In this document: positions 7,912 through 16,773 of the stretch, piece by piece
How the letters are laid out: each line of letters starts with the position of its first letter
Position numbering within the stretch: the first letter of the stretch is position 1
Made by a program: the position numbers and the translations under genes
Assembly: GCF_037969765.1 (NCBI RefSeq)
Contig: NZ_CP150207.1
Location: 3,837,001 to 3,901,000, forward strand
Direction: 5' to 3'
Length of the DNA stretch: 64,000 nucleotides
DNA from: Paenibacillus sp. FSL W8-0186
GTDB lineage: Bacteria; Bacillota; Bacilli; Paenibacillales; Paenibacillaceae
The notes under the pieces: model-generated
Databases searched by the model: none
Seen by the model: only the letters and a program-made list of their open reading frames with translations
What the model was told of the DNA's origin: nothing

Positions 7912-9102
7912 TTATTTGTCGTCCTCTCTTAGGTAGTCTATAACTACAGCGCCCATCGCTTGGGCAGCAATAAGCATACTGTCCTCGTTAATATCGAATT
8001 TAGGATGGTGATGCGGATAATATTTGCCATCCGCCGGCATCGCCCCGACATAGAAAAATACGCTCGGACGTTCTTTGGCATAATATGCGAAATCCTCCGA
8101 CGGCGGCTGCGGCTCACAGCGTTCAACGCCCGTCACTCCAGGTATCGCACTGCTTTTTAACGACGCCGCTACAAATTCCGTCAACGCTGGATCATTGTAA
8201 AGCACCGGATAATCATTCAGGTAATTCAGTTCATACGTAATTCCGAACGTTTCCTGCAATCCCTCCAGCTTACAGCGAATTTCCCGTTCAACCAGTTCTC
8301 TGGTTTCTTCCGTCATCACCCGAACATCGCCTTCCAGCTCAACGGAATCTTTAATGACGTTAAAGCTCCCTTTGCCGTCGAAGGAGCCGATCGTAATCGA
8401 TGCTACATCAAACGGATTCAAACGGCGGCTTATAATCGTCTGTACAGCCTGAACAAAATAGCTGCCGGCAACGATCGCATCATTGGCCAGGTGAGGCGAG
8501 GATCCGTGTCCGCCTTTGCCTTTTATTTTTACTTTGAAGTAAGCTCGTCCGGTTTGTATGTTCCCTTCGCGATAATAGATTTTGCCCGTCTCCATCGTGG
8601 ACATGACGTGGATGCCGAACACATGATCGACGCCATCCAAGCAGCCGTCTTTGATCATTTGTACAGCTCCGCCTGGAGGTTTCTCTTCCGCATGCTGATG
8701 CAGAATAACCACCTTCCCCCGAAGCTGATCCTTCATTTCGATCAAAGTTTCGCCCAGAATCAGCATGTAGGCGGTATGCCCATCATGGCCGCAGGCATGC
8801 ATAACACCCGGGTTCTCCGAGGCGAACGGAAGGCCTGTCTCCTCCATAATCGGAAGCGCATCAAAATCGGCGCGAATAGCTACGGTCTTCCCTGGTTTCC
8901 CGCTATCGATCGTAACGACGATGCCATTTCCGCCTACATTGTTACGAACTTCACAATTCTTGTCGGCATAAAAATCAGCGATATACTTAGCTGTATTCTC
9001 TTCGTGAAAAGATAATTCAGGATGGGCGTGCAAATAACGTCTTATTTCGACGATCCGGTCTTTCTTGGCGCTTAGTCTTTGAAACAATTGCTCCTTCACC
9101 AT
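7912..9102 (-). CDS. M20 family (M20D) metallo-amidohydrolase, paralogue
   Basis: A 396-residue paralogue of the enzyme at 5272. It has the same metal motif (HACGHDGHTAY), catalytic segment HQHAEEKPPGG and the lid GKGGHGSSPHLANDA. The start is ATG 9102, behind AAGGAGG with 5-6 nt spacing; the further ATG at 9117 overlaps this ribosome-binding site and is unlikely. It is the first gene of the operon. The two copies differ most in the last third (this one has CEPQPPSEDFAY where the other has MLSGSEDFAY), which may reflect different substrates. The role in N-acyl amino acid hydrolysis is by family. Confidence 0.9.
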   Translation of the reverse strand: MVKEQLFQRLSAKKDRIVEIRRYLHAHPELSFHEENTAKYIADFYADKNCEVRNNVGGNGIVVTIDSGKPGKTVAIRADFDALPIMEETGLPFASENPGVMHACGHDGHTAYMLILGETLIEMKDQLRGKVVILHQHAEEKPPGGAVQMIKDGCLDGVDHVFGIHVMSTMETGKIYYREGNIQTGRAYFKVKIKGKGGHGSSPHLANDAIVAGSYFVQAVQTIISRRLNPFDVASITIGSFDGKGSFNVIKDSVELEGDVRVMTEETRELVEREIRCKLEGLQETFGITYELNYLNDYPVLYNDPALTEFVAASLKSSAIPGVTGVERCEPQPPSEDFAYYAKERPSVFFYVGAMPADGKYYPHHHPKFDINEDSMLIAAQAMGAVVIDYLREDDK

Positions 9103-9225
9103 AAATGCCTCCTTCATTTATTCCAGTCAGGAAGTGTAATGTTTATATTCCCTGATTGCTGTCATCTCATTCTCTTTTAAAATCACAGGACAAAAATAAT
9201 GATTTGGCATCATCATATAACGACA

Positions 9226-9256
9226 AACAGAGCCTCCCCGCCGGGAAGGCTCTGTT
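9226..9256 (-). terminator. Terminator of the RNase J gene
   Basis: A stem of AACAGAGCCTTCCC with GGGGAGGCTCTGTT lies 14 bp after the RNase J stop codon. Only a short T tract follows, so efficiency may be moderate. Confidence 0.65.
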
Positions 9257-9269
9257 AAATAAATGAACA

Positions 9270-10994
9270 CTACACTTCAAGAATAGAAGGCATAATATGC
9301 GGTGCTCGGCCTACTTCTTTCATGAAAAATCTGCGCATGATCCGGTGCGTCGACCGAACCCAGTCGGAGCGATTATACTCCTGGCGCTCTCCCTGCTTGG
9401 ACAGGTTCCGCTTGAGCGACATTTCCGCACGCCGCAGCAGCGGACGGGCATCCTGCATGTAGACGAAGCCGCGGGTCACGATATCCGGTCCGGCAAGAAT
9501 TTGCCCCGTCTCGGCGTCAATGGTCATAACGACGATGACGATGCCCTCTCTAGCCAATTCGCCCCGCTCTTCCACGAGCTCGTCCTCATAGGTTCTCATC
9601 TCTCCGTTGCTAATAAAGACGTCACCTGACGGAATAGACCGGCCTTTCTTGGCGCGGTTGCGATAGACAGACAGCGTATCTCCCACATTCATCACGAAGA
9701 TGCGGTCTTCCGGCAGCCCCGTCTGCATCGCCAGCTTGCGATGAGCGAGCAGCATGCGGTATTCCCCGTGAATCGGAATAAAATACTTCGGGCGGATCAT
9801 GCTGAGCATAAGCTTTAAATCCTCCCGGTTGCCGTGGCCCGAAGTATGGATATCGATAATGGAGCCGTAAATAACATTGGCGCCTGCCCGCATGAGCATA
9901 TCGATGCTGCGGTTAATATTCTGCTCATTGCCCGGGATCGGCGAAGAGGAGAAAATAACCGAATCCCCCGGGTAAATCTGTACGGAGCGGTGCGCCCCGG
10001 AAGCGATCCGGCTCAGCGCGGCGTTAGGTTCGCCCTGGCTGCCTGTACAAACGATCAATACCCGGTTATCCTCATAACGGTCAATATGCTTCACGTCGAT
10101 AAGCATGCCGTCGGGCACGCGGATATATCCGAGCTCCTGCCCGATTGTAAATACCTTCTCCATACTGCGGCCAATGACGGCGATTTTGCGGTCGCACTGC
10201 ATTGCTGCCTCCACCACCTGCTGCAGGCGGTGCACGTTGGAAGCAAACGTGGCGAACAAGATGCGTCCCTCGCATTGCTTGAACGATTCAAGAATCGCAT
10301 TGCCAACCTTGCGTTCGGAAGGAGTAAAGCCTTCCCGTTCGCTATTTGTGCTGTCAGCCAGCAGCGCCAGAACGCCCTCGCTCCCGACGCTCGCCATCTT
10401 GGACAGATCGGCGGGCTTGTCCTCCGGCGTGAAATCAAATTTGAAATCCCCGGTATGTACAACCGGGCCGTATGGCGTGTCTACGACGACCCCGAAGGCG
10501 TCGGGAATGCTGTGCGTCGTTCTGAAGAAATGAACGGCAAGATGCTGGAACGCATACCTGTCATTCTCATGGAACACATGCAGCTCGGCTTGCCCGAGCA
10601 GACGGTATTCCTCCAGCTTGGCCCGAACGAGGCCAATCGTCAGCGGACCGCCGTAAATCGGGATTTGCAGCTGCCGGAGCAGAAACGGTATGGCTCCGAT
10701 GTGATCCTCATGTCCATGTGTAATAAACAGGCCTTTGATTTTGTGCTTGTTCGCAACCAGATAACTCATGTCGGGAATGATATAATCGATTCCAGATAGG
10801 CGCGAGTCAGGGAACTTCAAACCCGCATCAATGATAATGAGTTCATTTTTGTACTCCACGGCGTACATATTTTTACCGATTTCACCAAGGCCGCCAAGCG
10901 CGAAAATTCGAACCGGCGGGGGAGACGATTTAGGACGGCGCTGTGTCTTCGCTGTCTTAGCAGTCTTCGCGGTTTTGCTAGCTTCTTCATTCAT
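9270..10994 (-). CDS. Ribonuclease J (metallo-beta-lactamase/beta-CASP RNase)
   Basis: RNase J is a 5'-3' exo- and endoribonuclease central to Firmicute mRNA decay and rRNA maturation. The 574-residue length fits the family (about 555). Zinc ligands His93, His95, Asp97 and His98 are in THGHEDHIG. The beta-CASP region follows (VHTGDFKFD, GRSMEKV, TGSQGEPNAAL, TSGHGNRED) and then the C-terminal domain. The N terminus is unusual: residues 7-20 are a KTA repeat with an RR and a proline-rich stretch before the catalytic domain, encoded by imperfect 9-bp repeats. It is not in the usual rnjA or rnjB context, so I do not assign J1 or J2. Start ATG 10994; AGAGGA is 12 nt away, a little far. Confidence 0.92.
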   Translation of the reverse strand: MNEEASKTAKTAKTAKTQRRPKSSPPPVRIFALGGLGEIGKNMYAVEYKNELIIIDAGLKFPDSRLSGIDYIIPDMSYLVANKHKIKGLFITHGHEDHIGAIPFLLRQLQIPIYGGPLTIGLVRAKLEEYRLLGQAELHVFHENDRYAFQHLAVHFFRTTHSIPDAFGVVVDTPYGPVVHTGDFKFDFTPEDKPADLSKMASVGSEGVLALLADSTNSEREGFTPSERKVGNAILESFKQCEGRILFATFASNVHRLQQVVEAAMQCDRKIAVIGRSMEKVFTIGQELGYIRVPDGMLIDVKHIDRYEDNRVLIVCTGSQGEPNAALSRIASGAHRSVQIYPGDSVIFSSSPIPGNEQNINRSIDMLMRAGANVIYGSIIDIHTSGHGNREDLKLMLSMIRPKYFIPIHGEYRMLLAHRKLAMQTGLPEDRIFVMNVGDTLSVYRNRAKKGRSIPSGDVFISNGEMRTYEDELVEERGELAREGIVIVVMTIDAETGQILAGPDIVTRGFVYMQDARPLLRRAEMSLKRNLSKQGERQEYNRSDWVRSTHRIMRRFFMKEVGRAPHIMPSILEV

Positions 10995-11088
10995 TATGTG
11001 CTTAATTCCTCTCTTGCAAAATACCGGTCACCAGAAGGGCCGGACTTTTTATGATAGTATTGTATGGCTCTCTATGTTTCGATGCTCT

Positions 11089-11277
11089 CTATAACTTTTC
11101 ACCATGCTTCAACCGTTCAATCAGATCAAACAGATCGCTCCTCTTGACCCTCCAATGTCTGCCGATTTTAAAAGCCGGAATGACTCCCTCGTTCACCATC
11201 TTATAGGTTGTAACTTCACTAAGCTGCAAATAATTCGCAACCTGAGCTATCGTCATGATCTCGATTTCCGAATCCAT
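11089..11277 (-). CDS. Excisionase-like small helix-turn-helix DNA-binding protein
   Basis: The 62-residue protein is almost entirely a MerR/excisionase-type winged HTH (MTIAQVANYLQLSEVTTYKMVNEG, then FKIGRHWRVKRSDLFDLIE). I chose ATG 11277 because GAGGAG lies 9 nt upstream; a TTG at 11316 would add 13 residues without a good ribosome-binding site. No integrase, recombinase or attachment site is nearby, so it is probably a stand-alone regulator rather than an excisionase. A duplicated -10-like element lies upstream at 11316-11331. Target unknown. Confidence 0.8.
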   Translation of the reverse strand: MDSEIEIMTIAQVANYLQLSEVTTYKMVNEGVIPAFKIGRHWRVKRSDLFDLIERLKHGEKL

Positions 11278-11315
11278 AGAAATAATCTCCTCTATAGAAC
11301 ATTGGTTTGTATTCA

Positions 11316-11331
11316 ATTATACTCAATTATA
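11316..11331 (-). promoter_or_regulatory. Tandemly duplicated TATAAT element upstream of the small HTH gene
   Basis: The minus strand reads GAGTATAATTGAGTATAATT, a perfect 10-bp direct repeat giving two TATAAT boxes (11331-11326 and 11321-11316) about 40 bp before the start codon. No clear -35 box was found. Confidence 0.4.
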
Positions 11332-11358
11332 CTCATAATAACTAATTATTTTTCCAAA

Positions 11359-11399
11359 ACACAAAGCTGGCGCAGTTCAATCCTGCGCCAGCTTTGTGT
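11359..11399 (-). terminator. Terminator of the GH43/GH2 operon
   Basis: The 17-bp perfect stem ACACAAAGCTGGCGCAG with a 7-nt loop is followed on the minus strand by TTTTGGAAAAA. It lies 40 bp after the GH2 stop codon and closes the 12-kb operon. Confidence 0.85.
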
Positions 11400-11439
11400 T
11401 CAACCGCTTTATTCCATTCGTTTTAACCTGACTAATATA

Positions 11440-13230
11440 TCAGTTCCGGCCCTCGCCCATAATGATTTGCCTTATTTGCTCCAGCGGGGCCTTAGGCTGC
11501 CTGTTGTACGTCAGAAGCCCGTTGATTTCCTGCTCTACGTCCGTAAGCTGTGTATAACAGAATCCTTGTACGACCGGGGAGGCGTACATCGGATCGACGA
11601 CGTCCTTCAGCCGCTGTAAATAATCCTCTTCATTATCCGCACCGGAATACCCCCAGCCTTCCCACTCGCTCGCCTTGAAGGCAATTCCGCCGAATTCCGT
11701 CACGAGGATGGGCTGGCCGGCATAAGCTGCCCCGCCGACGAAAATACGGCGATTCGCCGGCATGGCTTCTATTGTGGATTCTACTGTTTCGTATCTGGCC
11801 TCCAGCACCTCGCGGCGGCTCTCATAATCGTGAATGGTCACCAGATCCGTCGTCATATGCTCCCATCCGTCGTTATATACGACAGGACGCGTCTGATCGA
11901 GCGATTTCGTTAAATGGTACATGGCCAGACCGTGCTGCTGCTGTTTGGCATCCATCTGCACGTTCGGAACGCCCCAGCTCTCATTCAGCGGCACCCATGT
12001 CACGATGCAGGGGTGATTGTAATCCCGCTGAATGACCTCCTGCCACTCGCTGGTAAACTGCCGCACGTAATTTTCAGAGTAGGCGTAAGCATTCGCGGCT
12101 TCACCCCAGACGAGCATGCCGATCCGGTCACACCAGTACAGGAAGCGCGGATCCTCCATCTTCTGGTGCTTGCGGACGCCGTTGAAGCCCATCTCTTTGG
12201 CCAGCTCCACATCCCGCTTCAAATCCTCATCACTCGGAGCCGTAAGGATGCCCTCCTCAAAATATCCCTGATCAAGCACAAGCCGCTGATAATATGGACG
12301 GTTGTTCAGGCACAGGCGTCCATTTTCAATAGATACCTTGCGCATCCCGAAATAGCTGTCCACCTCATCCAGCAAGCGGCCATCGCCGACCAGCTTGAAG
12401 GAAATATCGTACAGGTTCGGATGCTCCGGAGACCACAGGCGGCCCAGTCCATGCTCGGCAAAATCATGGAGATGGATGCTGCGGTACTCCTCCGGGCGAA
12501 GCACCCGGTATCGGTCGGCAGCGATCCGCTCTCCTTGAAAAGACACCGTCACTTCAAGCTCCAGGTCTTGCATGCCGCCCTGCACGCCTTCCACGAAAGT
12601 ATGCAGCTGAATTTCATTCCGGTCGATATCGGGAGTCATGGCCACCCGTTTCAGATAAGCCTGTTCCACCGGCTCGAGCCACACCGTCTGCCAAATTCCC
12701 GTAGTCCGCGTATAGAAAATACTCGCCGAATTTTCCAGCCAGTATTGCTTGCCCCGCGGCAGGGTAATGTCCCGGCTGAAGTCTTCTGCTCGGACCGTGA
12801 TCGTCTGGCCTCCCGGAACAAGCAAATCCGTGATATCGGCCTGAAACGGCGTGTGCCCGCCTTCATGGACAGCGGCCAGTTGCCCGTTAATCCATACTTT
12901 GGCCAGGTAATCGACCGCGCCAAAATGAAGCACGATCCGCTTTCCGTTCCATGCCTCCGGCAGATCGAAGCTTTTGCGGTACCATACCACATCGTGGAAC
13001 TCCGGGTTTCCGATGCCGCTCAGCTTGCTCTGAAATACAAAGGGAACTGTAATCGAATGCGGGTATGGAGCCGGGCCATCATTCCCGTACCATTTCTCCT
13101 GCTCCCCGATTCGGTCATCATCGAAGGCGAACTCCCACTCCCCGTTCAAATTGAGCCAATCCGCACGAACAAATTGCGGTCTTGGATATTCCTCTCGCGG
13201 AATCGATTTATTGTTCTGGATGTTTGTCAC
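11440..13230 (-). CDS. GH2 family beta-glycosidase (beta-galactosidase/beta-glucuronidase fold)
   Basis: The 596-residue enzyme has the GH2 order: sugar-binding jelly roll (about 20-190), immunoglobulin-like domain (about 195-300) and TIM barrel (about 305-595). The acid/base is Glu417 in NES and the nucleophile Glu512 in TEFGG. It is shorter than LacZ and closer in size to beta-glucuronidase or arabinopyranosidase-type members. There is no signal peptide, so it is cytoplasmic. The start is GTG 13230 behind AGGAGG. It lies 41 bp after the YesN-type regulator and is probably the last gene of the operon, trimming what the importer brings in. Exact sugar unresolved between beta-galactoside, beta-glucuronide and alpha-L-arabinopyranoside. 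Confidence 0.85.
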   Translation of the reverse strand: MTNIQNNKSIPREEYPRPQFVRADWLNLNGEWEFAFDDDRIGEQEKWYGNDGPAPYPHSITVPFVFQSKLSGIGNPEFHDVVWYRKSFDLPEAWNGKRIVLHFGAVDYLAKVWINGQLAAVHEGGHTPFQADITDLLVPGGQTITVRAEDFSRDITLPRGKQYWLENSASIFYTRTTGIWQTVWLEPVEQAYLKRVAMTPDIDRNEIQLHTFVEGVQGGMQDLELEVTVSFQGERIAADRYRVLRPEEYRSIHLHDFAEHGLGRLWSPEHPNLYDISFKLVGDGRLLDEVDSYFGMRKVSIENGRLCLNNRPYYQRLVLDQGYFEEGILTAPSDEDLKRDVELAKEMGFNGVRKHQKMEDPRFLYWCDRIGMLVWGEAANAYAYSENYVRQFTSEWQEVIQRDYNHPCIVTWVPLNESWGVPNVQMDAKQQQHGLAMYHLTKSLDQTRPVVYNDGWEHMTTDLVTIHDYESRREVLEARYETVESTIEAMPANRRIFVGGAAYAGQPILVTEFGGIAFKASEWEGWGYSGADNEEDYLQRLKDVVDPMYASPVVQGFCYTQLTDVEQEINGLLTYNRQPKAPLEQIRQIIMGEGRN

Positions 13231-13271
13231 TGATCTTTACCTCCTATATGTGTCAAGTCATATTCATCGTA

Positions 13272-14906
13272 TTACGCCTGGCCGCCGCTAGGATGCTCCG
13301 GCTCTTTGCGAAACTCGCTGCGGTAATCCTTCGGGGAGAGCCTCGCCTCCCGTTTGAACACGCGGTAAAAATGGCGCAAATTCGGAAACCCGGTTTCCTC
13401 GGCAATCGCCGCGATTTTATCATCGCTGTCCATCAGCCGCCGCTTGGCCTCTTCCATGCGAATCGCTGTCAGCCGCTCCACGAAGGTGGTACCGGTGCGC
13501 TGCTTGAACAGCGAACTGAAATAAGCCGGGTTCAGGTGCACCTGCCCCGCTACCTCATTCAATGTTATCTGCTTATGGAAATTGGACTCGAGGTACTGCA
13601 GCGCCAGCTCCACTGGGTCGTGCATGGTTTCCAGCCTCGAGTCGGCGATGCATCGGGACAGAGCTGTCAGGAGCGTCCGGCACTCCATGATGAACTCTTC
13701 GCTCGATGTAATCGAGCATATATCGAATATGAGGCTGCGGATATCCCGCTCGCCCAGCCATGCCTTTGTTAAATTCAGCTTCTCGGCCGACTCGTAGAAA
13801 TGGATCAGAAGCTTGCATATTTTCTGGTAGACGAGCTCGGGGCTCTTCGCTTGCCGGCACAGCCTGGCGATCTCCGCTTCCGCTCGGCTGGCCGCTTCTT
13901 CTACCCTTCCTTCCAGAACGGCGCGCTCCATCGCTCCCCAGGATTCGGGATCGACCTCAAGGCATAAATCATGATCCCGGCGGATCGTATCATATTGCAG
14001 CACCTTGTCGCCGCCGACGATCAGCCGGTAAAGCAGGCTGATTTCAGCATCACGGTAAGAATTCGAGATGGAATCGACCCCTTCAGCGACCCGGCCAACG
14101 CCGATCGTTACCGTGAGATTCGATAAAGAAGTGATCTGCCTGCGGATCGACTCGGCCAGCTCGATCAAGCCGCGGCTGTCCTTGCTGCTCAAATTGACAA
14201 TAGCTGCGACCTCAGAATCAGAAAGCACGAGGCTATAGCCTTTCATCATCCGCTTGTTGACTATTTCCTGCACGAATTGACGGATATAGAGCTGGAACAA
14301 CGAGGGATCGGCTTTGAAATACCGCTCTGAGCCGATAGAACCCTTATCGAGCTTGATCAGAAAGCAGCAATAATAAGGCTGATCAAAATCAACGCCAATT
14401 TTGCGCAGCAGATCCACATGATGCTGCTGCACCATGCCGCGCATTAACCCCGCAATAACTGACTCGCTTACATGGCGGCGGATAAGCTCGTTCTCCTCCT
14501 GATCAAATTTCGGAGCCGCTGCCTTCCCCCGTTTTGCCGTCTCCTCCTTCAGCTTGCCGAGAATCCGTCCGAGCTCGCTTCGCTCCACCGGCTTCATTAA
14601 ATAATCCTTGGCGCCATATCTCATCGATTGAAGCGCATAAGTAAAATCTTCGTAGCCGCTGACCACGACGCATTCCGTTTGCGGAAACCGCTCCTTCACG
14701 ACGCGCTGCAAGGCGATGCCATCCATCCGCGGCATGCGGATATCGGTTAAAATGACATCGGGATGCAGCACCTCCGCCCGGTCCAGAGCCTCATAACCGT
14801 CCGAGGCATCGCCGACGACCTCCCATTCCGGATCCAAGGACGTTATCATGGCCCGCAGGCCCTTGCGAAATATCTTCTCATCATCGACGATCAGAATTTT
14901 TGGCAT
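13272..14906 (-). CDS. YesN-type response regulator (receiver + AraC HTH)
   Basis: The protein has about 544 residues from ATG 14906. That start has AAGGAGGAG upstream; 22 extra upstream codons are rejected. A receiver domain occupies residues 1-120, with the acidic pair Asp8-Asp9, phospho-acceptor Asp55 (DIRMPRMDG) and Lys105 region (LMKPVE). A long middle region follows, then a C-terminal AraC domain with two HTH motifs (ITLNEVAGQVHLNPAYFSSLFK and IAAIAEETGFPNLRHFYRVFK). It is encoded 22 bp after the kinase gene and should be its partner. It likely activates this operon in response to a sugar detected outside the cell. Confidence 0.92.
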   Translation of the reverse strand: MPKILIVDDEKIFRKGLRAMITSLDPEWEVVGDASDGYEALDRAEVLHPDVILTDIRMPRMDGIALQRVVKERFPQTECVVVSGYEDFTYALQSMRYGAKDYLMKPVERSELGRILGKLKEETAKRGKAAAPKFDQEENELIRRHVSESVIAGLMRGMVQQHHVDLLRKIGVDFDQPYYCCFLIKLDKGSIGSERYFKADPSLFQLYIRQFVQEIVNKRMMKGYSLVLSDSEVAAIVNLSSKDSRGLIELAESIRRQITSLSNLTVTIGVGRVAEGVDSISNSYRDAEISLLYRLIVGGDKVLQYDTIRRDHDLCLEVDPESWGAMERAVLEGRVEEAASRAEAEIARLCRQAKSPELVYQKICKLLIHFYESAEKLNLTKAWLGERDIRSLIFDICSITSSEEFIMECRTLLTALSRCIADSRLETMHDPVELALQYLESNFHKQITLNEVAGQVHLNPAYFSSLFKQRTGTTFVERLTAIRMEEAKRRLMDSDDKIAAIAEETGFPNLRHFYRVFKREARLSPKDYRSEFRKEPEHPSGGQA

Positions 14907-14928
14907 AAGATTCTCCTCCTTGGTTAAG

Positions 14929-16764
14929 TCATGATGTGGAGTGGAACACAACCGGTTTGCGATCGTCCTCACGGGTCGGCATATGCTTAGCGGGAACCGT
15001 CAAGGTGACGCGTACCCCGCGGTAAGGCATGCTATCGATCGTGAGGCCGTATCTCTCGCCGTAACTAAGCACAAGGCGCCGATGCACGTTAAGAAGTCCG
15101 TTGCCCGTAGCTCCGCCAAGATTTCGAGAGTAGGCCAGCTTGTGCCGAATCTGCTCAAGCTGCGCGGTAGTTAGACCGATTCCGTCGTCCTCCACGATTA
15201 GGCGCAGCAGGCCGTCCTGAATGCCCCCAGTCAGGGAGATCCGTCCCTCGCCTACACCCTTGTCAAGTCCATGCTTGAAGGAATTTTCGACGATCGGCTG
15301 GATCATGAGGGGAATGGCTTCACAGTCCATCGCCGCCTCCTCGATATCCAGAGTGAAATGCAGCCGCTCATCGTAACGCAGCTTCTGAATCGCCATATAC
15401 CGGCGGATATGCTCGATCTCGTCCTTGAGAACGACCCCTGACTGGTGGGCATTTAAGGAATACCTCAGTATGCGGCTCAGATTGTTTGTCATCGTCGTAA
15501 TTTCCTTGCTGCCTTCCAGCTCTGCGTACATACTGATCGATCCGAGCGTATTGTACAGAAAATGAGGATTGATCTTGCTCTGCAACGCAGCAATTTGCGC
15601 ATCCTTCTCCCGGATCTCGGTTTCATAGAGCAAATAGCCGAGCTCGCTTAGGCGGGAGACCATTTTATTAAAAGCACTGCCTAGCTGGCCTACCTCATCC
15701 CACTGATTCACGGGAAACGCTACTTCAAGCTGGCCCTTCTCCACTTTTTTCATCAGCCGGCTCAGTTTGCGGATGGGGAGCGTAATCCGGTACGCCGTAA
15801 ATACGGAGAACAGCATCGCCGAACCGACGCAGATGATCCCCATAATCGTGATGGAATTGCGAACCTGCAAGCTGTCCTGCATCAATTCCGAAACAGGAAC
15901 GGCCCCGACGGTGGTCCACTGCGTCAGTTCAGACGTGGCATAAGAGACCAGCATCCGTTCGCCGCCCGATTCCAGATGGGTTACACCTTCCCCGCGGAAC
16001 GAAGCCGCAGCTCCGTCAGCCCCTGGAATGACAGAGCCTTTGCGAATGACAAGATCGCCCCTGGCATTCGTAATATAAAGAGATTCTCTCCGACCAAGCT
16101 GTACCTGTGCCAAAATTTTCTCCACTACCGCCGGATCGACATCAAGCACGATATAGCCGAGCGTCCGCCCGCTGTCGAAGCTGCGCAGCTCCCTCACAAT
16201 GGAGAACACCTCGTAGACCGAACCACTCGTCGGCTTAAGCTCGTGCGTCGTCAGAAAGATCGGCTCTCCAAAATGGCCCTGAGCCTCCTTCAGCCACTCC
16301 GCATCTTCATCCAGCTTATAGCTTGTGACATACTGGCTTTCAGGCATGACGACGTATGACGCCCCTTTGGAGCCATAAAGCGACACGCCCATAATATCGA
16401 TTCGTCCATTCAGGAACACCTTGGACACAAAATTGTTCAGCAGACTGATTTCTTCCAGGCTTAAGGACGCCCCCGGCTTTCTTTCCGAGGCCAAATAATC
16501 GAGGATATCCTGATACTGGTAGGGCATCAGCGAGAGCCGGTTCAACTCCTCCATGTAAGTGTCGATGTTGAGCGTAATCTGCTTCATCGTCTGCAGCTGG
16601 GACTCGCCGACATTCGCTTCCATCGTTCCCCGAAAGCTAGTGAACGCATAGACGCCAAGCGCCCCGAGCGGGATTACGATCAGAACGGAGTTAATGAGGA
16701 TCAATTTCTGCGCCAGCTTCAAATTTCTCAGCCATTGTACTCCTCGTCGCAATTTCGTCATCAT
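14929..16764 (-). CDS. YesM/LytS-type sensor histidine kinase
   Basis: The 611-residue kinase has a transmembrane helix at about 18-45, an extracellular sensor region to about 290, a second helix and a HAMP domain (about 300-350). The His_kinase motif NPHFLYN lies at about 396, and the ATPase domain has N-box VENSFKHGL and G-box EDDGIGL. This family typically signals extracellular sugars. The start is ATG 16764 (tandem ATG) behind GAGGGA. It sits between a solute-binding lipoprotein gene (9 bp upstream) and the YesN regulator. The order binding protein, kinase, regulator recalls the Geobacillus AraPST three-component arrangement. Confidence 0.92.
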   Translation of the reverse strand: MMTKLRRGVQWLRNLKLAQKLILINSVLIVIPLGALGVYAFTSFRGTMEANVGESQLQTMKQITLNIDTYMEELNRLSLMPYQYQDILDYLASERKPGASLSLEEISLLNNFVSKVFLNGRIDIMGVSLYGSKGASYVVMPESQYVTSYKLDEDAEWLKEAQGHFGEPIFLTTHELKPTSGSVYEVFSIVRELRSFDSGRTLGYIVLDVDPAVVEKILAQVQLGRRESLYITNARGDLVIRKGSVIPGADGAAASFRGEGVTHLESGGERMLVSYATSELTQWTTVGAVPVSELMQDSLQVRNSITIMGIICVGSAMLFSVFTAYRITLPIRKLSRLMKKVEKGQLEVAFPVNQWDEVGQLGSAFNKMVSRLSELGYLLYETEIREKDAQIAALQSKINPHFLYNTLGSISMYAELEGSKEITTMTNNLSRILRYSLNAHQSGVVLKDEIEHIRRYMAIQKLRYDERLHFTLDIEEAAMDCEAIPLMIQPIVENSFKHGLDKGVGEGRISLTGGIQDGLLRLIVEDDGIGLTTAQLEQIRHKLAYSRNLGGATGNGLLNVHRRLVLSYGERYGLTIDSMPYRGVRVTLTVPAKHMPTREDDRKPVVFHSTS

Positions 16765-16773
16765 AGCTGTCCC

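Noticed and set aside
9834..10799. 321-codon plus-strand frame opposite RNase J
   Set aside because: Shadow of the RNase J coding strand, caused by GC-rich third positions.
11089..11277. Excisionase of an integrated element
   Set aside because: The fold fits, but no integrase, attachment-site repeats or phage genes are nearby.
11914..13233. 439-codon plus-strand frame opposite the GH2 gene
   Set aside because: Antisense shadow of a gene with clear GH2 domains and catalytic residues; no ribosome-binding site and no recognisable content.
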